DNA of 8,058 nt from Bacillota bacterium (GCA_021820825.1 JAKADD010000098.1:1-8058), one strand, 5' to 3'. Positions 1 through 6,368 are shown, counted from the stretch's first letter. Notes: generated by a model not told the origin, from the letters alone. Translations and numbers: made by a program.

Positions 1-170
1 TGGCGCGACAGGCAAGATTCACGGCGGAAAACAGGAACTGGTCTGACCCTACCCAAAAACTCATCAACTACTATGAGTTGGCCATCCGTGCGCACAGACT
101 GCATCACAAGGCGACTGACAAGGATTTTGTGAGAAAACGGGATTCTCTTCACGTATCAGATCGCGTGTGA
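1..170 (+). CDS. C-terminal fragment of a probable GT4-family glycosyltransferase (5'-truncated by the window edge)
   Basis: An open frame runs in from the left edge (first full codon at base 3) to a TGA at 168-170, giving about 55 residues with no start inside. It begins ARQARFTAENRNWSDPTQKL and continues INYYELAI. This resembles the last helix of GT-B, family GT4 (glycosyltransferase group 1) enzymes, where an 'AR..AE..sW...t..i..yYe' pattern is usual. The other two forward frames look less protein-like. It lies about 107 bases upstream of sqdB on the same strand. In sulfolipid pathways a GT4 enzyme (SqdX or plant SQD2) moves sulfoquinovose from UDP-sulfoquinovose to diacylglycerol, so an SqdX-type role is a reasonable inference. 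The catalytic part lies outside the window, so the exact enzyme cannot be named. The tail after the YYE helix is basic and not conserved in any way I recognise. Confidence 0.55.
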   Translation, partial: ARQARFTAENRNWSDPTQKLINYYELAIRAHRLHHKATDKDFVRKRDSLHVSDRV

Positions 171-188
171 TTCTGCCATCACACCGCC

Positions 189-204
189 AATGGAGTTTTC
201 CATT
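189..204 (+). terminator. Weak hairpin with trailing T's between the glycosyltransferase and sqdB
   Basis: AATGGA (189-194) and TCCATT (199-204) form a perfect 6-bp stem with a GTTT loop, followed by TT. It lies 19 bases after the glycosyltransferase stop. The stem is short and AT-rich, so at best it is a weak terminator or attenuator. It overlaps the -35 region proposed for sqdB. Confidence 0.22.
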
Positions 205-226
205 TTGGGCTGTGACATGCGATAAT
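197..226 (+). promoter_or_regulatory. Candidate sigma-A promoter (extended -10) for sqdB
   Basis: GATAAT (221-226) is preceded by TG at 218-219, giving an extended -10 of the form TGnGATAAT. A weak -35, TTTCCA, lies at 197-202 with an 18-base spacer. It ends about 50 bases before the sqdB start. It would allow sqdB and the following GtrA gene to be transcribed independently of the upstream glycosyltransferase. Confidence 0.35.
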
Positions 227-238
227 GAAACGCATTGA

Positions 239-1426
<1,188 letters not shown>

Positions 1427-1470
1427 AACGCTGGTCACTTGTGTAATCTGTTGCAGTCAGGAGGATTCAC

Positions 1471-1923
1471 GTGAACCGCATTTCACTTCGTCAACCAATC
1501 TGGCGGAAAATACAGCAGGCCAGATACCACAAATTCTTACTTGTGGGAGCCGTAAACGCTGCTGTGGATCTGCTTGTATTGAATGTCTGCATGCTGCTGC
1601 TGCCAACAACGTCGTCCCGGATCCTTCTCATCTACAACACGTTCGCCGTGGTGTGCGCCATTACCACCAGCTACAACCTCAACAGGCGCTGGACATTTCG
1701 CGACACGGCCACCAACAGTCGCCGGGAACGCTCCCTGTTCTGGTTGCAGGGCGCCCTGAATGTCGTTGTGAACGACTTGGTCCTGTACCTGATCTCACGA
1801 TATCTGTTGGTCGCGCTCGACTGGCCGCTGTTCATCAGCGGCAACCTGTCGAAAGCAGTTGCCATGTTCGTGTCGTCCTCAATCAGCTTTACGGTGCTGC
1901 GGCTATTTGTCTTTAAGGAGTAA
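1471..1923 (+). CDS. GtrA-family four-helix membrane protein
   Basis: This is a small integral membrane protein of 150 aa, the usual size for the GtrA family. That family is linked to moving or presenting lipid-linked sugars in cell-surface glycosylation; the original member takes part in O-antigen glucosylation in phage and Shigella. Four hydrophobic segments are visible at about 21-44, 50-68, 91-115 and 120-147. Family signatures include FLLVGAVNAAVDLL in helix 1, YNLNRRWTFRD after helix 2 (the usual 'N..wtF' block) and SFTVLRLFVFK at the end. The start is GTG at 1471, set by a perfect AGGAGG (1459-1464) six bases upstream. It follows sqdB closely on the same strand, so I infer a role with sulfolipid or another glycolipid at the membrane. 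The sequence itself does not prove this substrate. Confidence 0.88.
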   Translation: MNRISLRQPIWRKIQQARYHKFLLVGAVNAAVDLLVLNVCMLLLPTTSSRILLIYNTFAVVCAITTSYNLNRRWTFRDTATNSRRERSLFWLQGALNVVVNDLVLYLISRYLLVALDWPLFISGNLSKAVAMFVSSSISFTVLRLFVFKE

Positions 1924-1942
1924 GGCCGCGCGATGCGCGGCC
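1924..1942. terminator. GC-rich perfect hairpin ending the sqdB-GtrA unit
   Basis: GGCCGCGC (1924-1931) and GCGCGGCC (1935-1942) form a perfect 8-bp stem with a GAT loop. It begins directly after the GtrA stop codon and lies between two convergent genes. No T-tract follows on the plus strand. On the minus strand the stem is followed by TTACTCCTT, so it could work in either direction but is not a textbook intrinsic terminator. A near-copy lies at 4364-4385, so it may be a dispersed palindrome. Confidence 0.5.
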
Positions 1943-2014
1943 ACACCGCCATACTGCAGCCACACCGCATTCATGCGCGGCCAGCGAGTCGACCGCGCGG
2001 CTACGGGCCCAGTT
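1935..2014. repeat. Degenerate ~20-bp tandem repeats in the convergent intergenic region
   Basis: GCGCGGC occurs at 1935, 1975 and 1995, and GCCACACCGC occurs at 1940 and 1959. This fits four degraded units of about 19-21 bases with a core like GCGCGGCCACACCGC. The last unit runs into the 3' end of the MFS gene and contains its TAG stop (2001-2003). Function is unknown; it may be transcript-end structure or a decayed repeat. Confidence 0.35.
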
Positions 2015-3338
2015 CAGCCGCTTCCGCCGCCATGCTGCCGGAATCGCGAGTATGGCGGGTGAACTCCGTTCTGACTCTGCGCAGGAAAATCGTCGCAAAC
2101 GCCAGTACCCCGATCAACAGCAGCACCGAAGTGGCGGTGATGGTCATGACCCGAACACCGACAAGCTGAGCGGCCACGCCAGCCAGGACGATCATGACCG
2201 CTGTGGTGAATTGGGTCGCGGGCGTCGTCAGGTTGCCCACTCGACCCATCCACGCTGTGGGCACGGCCCTCTGATAATAGGTCGCAAATCCCGTACCGGC
2301 CAGCGACAGGAAGACACCCAAAATGACGAAGCCTACTGCGGCCCCGACAAAGGAGCGTGACAGACTGTACACGAAAAAACCGACTGCACCCAGAAACAGC
2401 CCCGCGCCAAACTGAAAGCGCATCGGAATGAGACGGGGAAATATAGCCACCAGCGCAGCCCCCACGAGGTAGCCGACACCGGCCGTGCTGACCAGCAGAC
2501 TATAGGCGGCATACCGCAAATGGAGAACGCGCGTGGCAAACACAACCTCCTGTGAATCGGCTGCCTGCCCAAACACCAGGAGCAGACTCTGCAGGCTCAG
2601 CAACCACAAAAAAACGCCGTGATCTGCCAGATACCGGGCGCTGGCCCGCAAATCGGCGAACCAGACAGCCACCACTGCCAACGCGCGCGTCCATGGCCAT
2701 GTCCACCGTTTGCCCTGTGCTGTATGCGTTGCGACATCACGCGCCGCCGCTTCTGACGACCCGTCATAGCTCCGAGTGCGCAGATCTGGCAAAAATCCGA
2801 GTGTCAGGCAAGACACGGCAAACGACGCGGCGTCCACCCAAATTGCAAACCGCGGCGAGCCCAGTAGCAACAGGGCGCCTGCCACGGCAGGCCCGACGAC
2901 CAGCGCTCCTGTCTGCAGCATCCCGTTTACCGCGTTCACGCGCATCCGCTTCGATTCTGGAACGAGCGTGACCATATACGGCAGAGACGATCGGTTGAAT
3001 ACAGTGCCTGCGCAGGCCACCAGGAAGTCGATCACATAGATACTCCATACGGGCTGAACGAGCGGCAACACAGCCAATAATCCCGCCCTGGCAATGTCCA
3101 TGGCCATCATGACAGTGCGTTTGCTGGCGCGGTCGGTTGCGCTTCCAACCCAGCTTCCCACCAGCACTGACGCGATGGTGGGAATAATCCATAAGAGCGA
3201 AATCGCCGCTGGTGAATGCGTTCGCTCCAGCACATACACGTTGAGCGCGATGAGTAATACGAAACCGCCAAAACTCGAAACACCGCGACCGGCGAGATAC
3301 ACAACGATGTGCAGACTGCTTCGATTCTTCTCGCTCAC
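2001..3338 (-). CDS. Major facilitator superfamily transporter, MFS_3/EntS-like exporter group
   Basis: This is a polytopic membrane protein of about 445 aa, usual for a 12-helix MFS carrier. A typical MFS motif A lies in loop 2-3 (GSWVGSATDRASKR, about residues 61-74), and a motif-C-like VGPAVAGALLLLG occurs at about 148-160. DAASFAVS (about 169-176) is characteristic of the MFS_3 group, which includes EntS-type siderophore exporters and macrolide-efflux-like proteins. A hydrophilic central loop falls at about 188-220. The substrate cannot be read from sequence; drug or metabolite efflux is the family norm. Two GTG starts compete. GTG at 3344 lies only one base from GGAGG, while GTG at 3338 is seven bases from it and overlaps the TGA of a short upstream frame as GTGA, so I prefer 3338. 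It follows the HTH regulator on the same strand across a tandem repeat, which suggests a regulator-efflux operon. Confidence 0.88.
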   Translation of the reverse strand: MSEKNRSSLHIVVYLAGRGVSSFGGFVLLIALNVYVLERTHSPAAISLLWIIPTIASVLVGSWVGSATDRASKRTVMMAMDIARAGLLAVLPLVQPVWSIYVIDFLVACAGTVFNRSSLPYMVTLVPESKRMRVNAVNGMLQTGALVVGPAVAGALLLLGSPRFAIWVDAASFAVSCLTLGFLPDLRTRSYDGSSEAAARDVATHTAQGKRWTWPWTRALAVVAVWFADLRASARYLADHGVFLWLLSLQSLLLVFGQAADSQEVVFATRVLHLRYAAYSLLVSTAGVGYLVGAALVAIFPRLIPMRFQFGAGLFLGAVGFFVYSLSRSFVGAAVGFVILGVFLSLAGTGFATYYQRAVPTAWMGRVGNLTTPATQFTTAVMIVLAGVAAQLVGVRVMTITATSVLLLIGVLAFATIFLRRVRTEFTRHTRDSGSMAAEAAELGP

Positions 3339-3364
3339 GGACACTCCTCCTCATTCCTCCTCAT
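3335..3364 (-). CDS. Possible 9-codon leader peptide coupled to the MFS start
   Basis: On the minus strand the ATG in one repeat unit (3364-3362) opens a frame encoding MRRNEEECP, which ends in TGA at 3337-3335. That TGA overlaps the preferred MFS start codon as GTGA. An AGGAGG core lies directly upstream but with only a one-base spacer. Such overlaps commonly couple translation. Whether this peptide is made is not known. Confidence 0.28.
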   Translation of the reverse strand: MRRNEEECP

Positions 3365-3407
3365 TCCTCCTCATTCCTCCTCATTCCTCCTCATTCCTCC
3401 TCATTCC
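3341..3407 (-). repeat. Tandem 10-bp array, each unit carrying a Shine-Dalgarno core and an ATG
   Basis: The plus-strand unit TCATTCCTCC occurs five times without change (3351-3400), with a 7-base partial copy at 3401-3407 and an 8/10 copy at 3341-3350. On the coding (minus) strand the unit reads AGGAGGAATG with period 10. The array encodes the last residues (NEEE) and TGA stop of the regulator gene and supplies the ribosome binding site for the MFS gene. Because the period is 10, each successive unit falls in the next reading frame. Such perfect short repeats usually vary in copy number by slippage. Confidence 0.95.
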
Positions 3408-3963
3408 GGAACTGCTCCCGGACAGCGTCAAACGGCCGTGGGCTTGGTGTGACAGCGCTGGAGTTCTCTTCGTCCACCGTCACCTCGAAAGCTGAAACGC
3501 CAATCAGCCATTCGGACGCCTGCCCTTGCGGCGCTTGGCCTACCCGCTTTTCCCACCGCGTGAGAAGTTCCTCCAACTCACCGAACAGCAGAAGTTGTTC
3601 CTCATGCGTCAAACGCAATTGACTCAATAACTGGATTTTGCTGTATTTCATCAGGAGAGCGGCAGCGTTGTCGGCGCTTTCAGCGCTGTCGCCGCGATCG
3701 ATCCGAAACCGCGCAGCCTTCGCCTGATAGTATTTTTCGACGACTCCCCCCACTTCGCGCGATCCGGTCAGGGTGAGCAGTCCGCCATTGTGGAGTTTGC
3801 GAATATGATAGTGTACGTTCCCTGGTGAAAGCCGCAACAGGTTGGCCACTTGTTGACTGGTGCGCGGCTCCTCGTGCAAAGCGTGGATAATTTGAATTCT
3901 CGTCGCATTGAGCAGTAACTTCTGCTGTTCCGCAGTCAGTGGCATGGTTTCTCGCCCGTTCAT
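3391..3963 (-). CDS. ArsR-like winged-helix transcriptional regulator (HTH_20 type)
   Basis: This 190-aa DNA-binding protein is probably a cytoplasmic dimer. A winged helix-turn-helix covers about residues 12-80: RIQIIHALHEEPRTSQQVAN contains helices 1-3, LSPGNVHYHIRKLHNGGLL the recognition helix and following turn, and VGGVVEKYYQA the wing. This 'nVhyHirkL...Gll' pattern is typical of the ArsR/HTH_20 group. No cysteine metal site is visible, so it is unlikely to be a classical arsenic or cadmium sensor. The C-terminal half (about 95-190) has a helical LLSQLRLTHEEQLLLFGELE stretch that may dimerise or bind a ligand; I do not recognise it further. The start ATG at 3963 is supported by AAGGGGG eight bases upstream. 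The last residues come from the tandem repeat. It precedes the MFS gene and probably controls it and itself through repeats near 4048-4091. Confidence 0.87.
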   Translation of the reverse strand: MNGRETMPLTAEQQKLLLNATRIQIIHALHEEPRTSQQVANLLRLSPGNVHYHIRKLHNGGLLTLTGSREVGGVVEKYYQAKAARFRIDRGDSAESADNAAALLMKYSKIQLLSQLRLTHEEQLLLFGELEELLTRWEKRVGQAPQGQASEWLIGVSAFEVTVDEENSSAVTPSPRPFDAVREQFRNEEE

Positions 3964-4047
3964 CGATCATTCCCCCTTCGTTGCGCTTGATCGCTGAGCG
4001 TACAACCCGGTCGTTGGGGCTATCTGCAATTTGATAAACCCGATAAA

Positions 4048-4091
4048 ATAGTTCAATTTATTTTATAGATCAATCTGTATTATAGATCAAT
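4048..4091. repeat. Three 17-bp-spaced ATAGWTCAAT repeats, candidate operator
   Basis: ATAGTTCAAT (4048-4057), ATAGATCAAT (4065-4074) and ATAGATCAAT (4082-4091) are spaced exactly 17 bases apart. ATCTGTATTATAGAT (4073-4087) is palindromic except for one position, which fits an ArsR-type dimer site. The repeats overlap the -35 and -10 elements of the promoter for the HTH regulator, so autoregulation is a fair inference. Confidence 0.5.
4062..4090 (-). promoter_or_regulatory. Candidate sigma-A promoter for the regulator-MFS operon
   Basis: On the minus strand, TTGATC (4090-4085) and TATAAA (4067-4062) are separated by exactly 17 bases. A second -10, a perfect TATAAT (4084-4079), has a weaker -35 (ATGATT, 4107-4102), also at 17 bases. 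The repeats therefore create overlapping promoters in tandem. Transcription would begin near 4055, about 90 bases before the regulator start. Confidence 0.6.
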
Positions 4092-4151
4092 AATACGCAT
4101 TAATCATCATGCTCTCTCCGACTGTCAGGAGTATCTTTATCAGGCAAAAAG

Positions 4152-4279
4152 CCAGTTGAATTCCTTGTTCCGTGTCGATGGACGCCGCCAGACAGGTGGT
4201 CTATTGTACCATTCTCGGGCACAGTTGCGCCGAACTCGCTTGTGCACAATAGACCACCTGTTCCAGTTGCCTTGTTCCG
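4152..4279. repeat. Direct repeats flanking the inverted repeat
   Basis: CCAGTTG followed by CCTTGTTCCG occurs at 4152-4172 (with an extra AATT between the two parts) and at 4263-4279 (without it). Sequence outside these copies does not match. A third, weaker relative, CAGTTGGTCCGTGTCC, starts at 4312. This could reflect an old insertion or recombination footprint, or repeated protein binding sites. Confidence 0.5.
4192..4261. repeat. Perfect 16-bp inverted repeat, possible MITE-like element or RNA stem
   Basis: ACAGGTGGTCTATTGT (4192-4207) and ACAATAGACCACCTGT (4246-4261) are exact reverse complements around a 38-base centre. The centre holds a nested GCACA/TGTGC pair and an AGTT/AACT pair. 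No T-tract follows on either strand, so it is not an intrinsic terminator. CCAG occurs just outside both ends (4188-4191 and 4263-4266), which could be a target duplication. A 70-bp element with perfect ends resembles a miniature inverted-repeat element or a stable RNA hairpin; the sequence alone cannot decide. Confidence 0.6.
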
Positions 4280-4363
4280 CCCACTCAGTGCGATGTGTTC
4301 CCCTATCGAGTCAGTTGGTCCGTGTCCTCTTGGCGTTTTTGACGCTGTCGCCGCGTCTGAGAG

Positions 4364-4385
4364 CACCGCGCGCTGCGCGGCCTTA
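4364..4385. repeat. GC palindrome downstream of clpP, near-copy of the hairpin at 1921-1942
   Basis: CCGCGC (4366-4371) and GCGCGG (4375-4380) form a 6-bp stem with a GCT loop. Bases 4364-4385 match the reverse complement of 1921-1942 at 17 of 22 positions, including an identical GCGCGGCCTTA. It lies about 50 bases after the clpP stop and may end that transcript, but no T-tract follows in clpP's direction. Confidence 0.4.
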
Positions 4386-4433
4386 GGTAAGAGGTAAACT
4401 GCGTTCTCATGCAAACGCCCGTGCCTGACGCCA

Positions 4434-5012
4434 TCATTGGACAACGACGCGATCGACCAACCCGTACGCCTTTGCCTCAGTCGCTGTCATAAAGTGGTCG
4501 CGGTCGGTGTCCTCCACAACGCGCGCGACATCCTGACCCGTGTGCAGCGCCAGCGTCTGGTTGATCTTCGCTCTTGTCCTGAGCATCCATTCAGCCTGAA
4601 TGTGAATGTCAGACGCCTGTCCTTGCGCGCCGCCATGCGGCTGATGAATCATGACTTCACTGTTGGGCAGCGCCAACCGCTTCCCTTTTGCTCCTCCCGC
4701 GAGCAGCACGGCGGCAAAGCTGGCGGCCAGCCCCACGCATAGCGTCGATACGTCGGACTTGATGTATTGCATCGTATCGTATATGGCAAAGCCTGCTGTC
4801 ACCGAACCGCCTGGGCTGTTGATGTACATTTGAATGTCTTTGTCGGGATCGTCCGCGGCCAAAAATAGCAACTGCGCCACAACTGCGTTTGCCAGATCAT
4901 CATCAATGGCCGACCCAACCATCACAATGCGATCCTTTAGCAAACGGGAAAAAATGTCGTAGCTGCGCTCTCCCCGATTGGTCTGCTCAATTACATAGGG
5001 AATCAGGTTCAT
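4434..5012 (-). CDS. clpP: ATP-dependent Clp protease proteolytic subunit (ClpP paralogue)
   Basis: This 192-aa protein is the serine peptidase that forms two stacked heptameric rings and degrades proteins fed by ClpX- or ClpC-type unfoldases in the cytosol. The length and numbering fit the family exactly. The N-terminus ([20 protein letters not shown]) is the axial loop, [12 protein letters not shown] (63-74) holds the oxyanion glycines, and the catalytic triad Ser98, His123 and Asp172 is complete. Around the nucleophile it reads [14 protein letters not shown], whereas most ClpP proteins read GMAASMGAFLLAAG, so it looks like a second, divergent copy rather than the housekeeping one. Its ATG (5012) lies 18 bases after the sigma-factor stop, with GGGAG (5027-5023) ten bases upstream, so the two genes are probably co-transcribed. 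This context suggests regulated or stress-related proteolysis. Confidence 0.94.
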   Translation of the reverse strand: MNLIPYVIEQTNRGERSYDIFSRLLKDRIVMVGSAIDDDLANAVVAQLLFLAADDPDKDIQMYINSPGGSVTAGFAIYDTMQYIKSDVSTLCVGLAASFAAVLLAGGAKGKRLALPNSEVMIHQPHGGAQGQASDIHIQAEWMLRTRAKINQTLALHTGQDVARVVEDTDRDHFMTATEAKAYGLVDRVVVQ

Positions 5013-5030
5013 GTGTGTTCGTCTCCCGTC

Positions 5031-5819
5031 TCATGCTGCAAGCATAGCCTGCGGTGTTGATCGGCGGTCAGACTGTCCGGCGCGCCGCTCTTCTGTCCAG
5101 GTCAGCACTCTGCTGGTTGCCTGCACCGGATCAAGCAGATCGCTCATCGCCAGTTGCACAATGGCGGGAACTTGGCCCAGTCGCAGCGCCCGCACATACG
5201 CTCGCAGGAGTTGCCTTTGCGCGTCGTCAGAAGGAATGACTATTTCTTCGGCGCAGGTTCTGTTGCGAAGATTGGCAAATGCGGTGCGGGCGCGATGCAA
5301 CGCTGCCTTGACCGCTCCTTCTGATGTACGCAGCAAGCCAGCCACTTCAGACGTGCTCAAATCAAGCACATCGCGCAACAGGAACACAGTCCGCTGGAGA
5401 GGCGACAGCGACTCGATCAGAAGCTGGATGGCGGGCTCCAGATCCTCCCGCTTGGTCTCAGGAATATGTTCGGCTGTCATGTGTTCGGCTGCCATGCGTT
5501 CGCAAAGAGCATGATCAGCTATCCTCTCGCGACGTTTTTGATCCAGCCAGATATTCTTGGCAATTCGCAACAGATACGCCTCTGGATTGGAATGCGAACG
5601 GATCTCCTGCGCTCGCGACAGGAACTTTAAACATGTCTCCTGCGCAATTTCCTCAGCGTTCCACAGAGAACCAGTCAACGCCAGCGCGTAGCGGACAAGC
5701 AGGGCCCGATATCGCTCCAGTTCCTGTTCCAGAGCCTGCTCCAGCGCCAGTTCCTGCACCGCGTCATCCTGCTGAAACTGTGATTTGCGCGATCTGGACG
5801 AGCGTTGTGCTAAGGCCAT
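5031..5819 (-). CDS. RNA polymerase sigma factor, ECF/sigma-70 family, with C-terminal extension
   Basis: This 262-aa protein directs RNA polymerase to specific promoters. A Gln/Glu-rich leader (about 15-36) precedes region 2 (about 36-100), which includes LVRYALALTGSLWNAEEIAQ followed by ETCLKF, and AYLLRIAKNIWLDQKRR. Region 4 (about 130-185) includes LSPLQRTVFLLRDVLDLSTS and GAVKAALHRAR, the helix-turn-helix that reads the -35. There is no region 3, as expected for ECF factors. A further 75 residues follow; DDAQRQLLRAYVRALRLGQV then PAIVQL resembles the start of a SnoaL-like domain, as in ECF41-type factors. It is short and lacks the rest of that fold. No anti-sigma gene is adjacent, which fits self-regulation by the extension. 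A longer frame from GTG at 5849 lacks a binding site; ATG at 5819 has AAGGAGG eight bases upstream, so I use it. The clpP paralogue follows after 18 bases. Confidence 0.88.
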   Translation of the reverse strand: MALAQRSSRSRKSQFQQDDAVQELALEQALEQELERYRALLVRYALALTGSLWNAEEIAQETCLKFLSRAQEIRSHSNPEAYLLRIAKNIWLDQKRRERIADHALCERMAAEHMTAEHIPETKREDLEPAIQLLIESLSPLQRTVFLLRDVLDLSTSEVAGLLRTSEGAVKAALHRARTAFANLRNRTCAEEIVIPSDDAQRQLLRAYVRALRLGQVPAIVQLAMSDLLDPVQATSRVLTWTEERRAGQSDRRSTPQAMLAA

Positions 5820-5896
5820 CGTCTGGGCCTCCTTATCAACTGTCTTCACTTTATCAACGAACGAGCGGGCAAAAAGGATACGGGATCACACGAAAT

Positions 5897-5921
5897 GACG
5901 GTGGCCAACTCGCCCGATTCC
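5897..5921 (-). promoter_or_regulatory. Possible ECF-type promoter upstream of the sigma-factor gene
   Basis: On the minus strand GGAATC (5921-5916) is followed after 15 bases by CGTC (5900-5897), about 77 bases before the sigma-factor start. This resembles ECF promoters (an AAC-type -35 with a CGTC -10). The -35 match and spacing are imperfect, and no good sigma-A promoter is visible in the gap. Confidence 0.18.
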
Positions 5922-6038
5922 ACCGCTACAAGCATACTCGCTATCGCGGCCACGATCAAAACCTGCGCAAATCCCGCCGCCTGTGTCTGTGGTATGCCGG
6001 AAGCGTCGGAAAGTGTTGATTCCAGGATGATTGTTCGG

Positions 6039-6362
6039 TCAGCATTCCTCGACCCGAATTAAACGCTCAAAAGATACTGGAAATACCCCATCGTCGTTCA
6101 CGATCCTCAACCGTCCATCGTATGTCGGAACGCCCTCCAAAACGCAAACGGCTTCATTTGCAAAGAACAACAGGCGGACCCGCGCACGGATTTCGATCGC
6201 CTCAGACAGAATGTAGTGCATGTGCGCGATTTCGTCCTCGGACAGCGCGGGAGACTCCGGACGATTGCGATCCCGCTCCCAGGCTGCCATCACATCGCGA
6301 TGTTCTGGCAACACGAGTCGCATGGTCTCAAAGATGTTTCCCTCGGAAATTCGCATCTGCAT
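6039..6362 (-). CDS. YolD-like protein
   Basis: This 107-aa protein is of the YolD-like family (PF08863), small proteins commonly encoded next to UvrX/YqjW-type Y-family polymerases in Firmicutes and thought to be their functional partners, by analogy with UmuD. The N-terminal MRLVLPEHR block is followed by PALSEDEIAHMHYILSEAIE, the conserved helical stretch. A beta-rich end then follows (RLLFFANEAVCVLEGVPTY, DGRLRIVNDDGVFPVSFERL), the usual domain order. The start ATG at 6362 lies six bases after the polymerase stop, and AAGGGCGG overlaps that stop, so translation is probably coupled. A second in-frame ATG at 6356 is an equally good start. It is the last gene of the SOS operon. Confidence 0.82.
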   Translation of the reverse strand: MQMRISEGNIFETMRLVLPEHRDVMAAWERDRNRPESPALSEDEIAHMHYILSEAIEIRARVRLLFFANEAVCVLEGVPTYDGRLRIVNDDGVFPVSFERLIRVEEC

Positions 6363-6368
6363 CCGCCC

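Larger units (their letters stand above)
3964..4433. other. 470-bp intergenic region upstream of the regulator gene
   Basis: No convincing coding sequence lies here; the open frames have no ribosome binding site and no family resemblance. Reading toward the regulator, it holds a GC palindrome (4364-4385), three related CAGTTG...TCCG stretches, a 16-bp inverted repeat (4192-4261), an AT-rich block with 17-bp repeats and a promoter (4048-4091), and a leader of about 90 bases. The leader contains AAGGGGGAATGA, one mismatch from the 10-bp unit repeated downstream. The size and the dispersed repeats suggest a region shaped by past insertion or duplication. Confidence 0.6.

Noticed and set aside
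2764..3354. 196-codon minus-strand frame starting in the tandem array, overlapping the MFS gene
   Set aside because: It is the out-of-frame shadow of the transporter and shows no protein-family character; only its start ATG matters, as part of the repeat.
3341..3407. CRISPR array
   Set aside because: Units are 10 bases long and directly adjacent, with no spacers.
4192..4261. Intrinsic terminator or T-box/riboswitch leader
   Set aside because: No T-tract on either strand, no T-box-type conserved GGGTGGNACCGCG element, and no gene of a riboswitch-controlled pathway downstream.
4325..4358. GACGC/GCGTC hairpin near a T-run as terminator
   Set aside because: The T-run lies before the stem on the plus strand and becomes an A-run after it on the minus strand, so it has the wrong order in both directions.
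4100..4444. 114-codon minus-strand frame across the intergenic repeats
   Set aside because: No ribosome binding site or family resemblance, and it reads straight through the inverted repeat and palindrome.
5820..5849. Longer sigma-factor start at GTG 5849
   Set aside because: No ribosome binding site upstream, and the added codons include the strong AAGGAGG site that serves the ATG at 5819.
5324..6019. 231-codon plus-strand frame
   Set aside because: It mostly lies antisense to the well-supported sigma factor, has proline-rich low-information sequence and no ribosome binding site.
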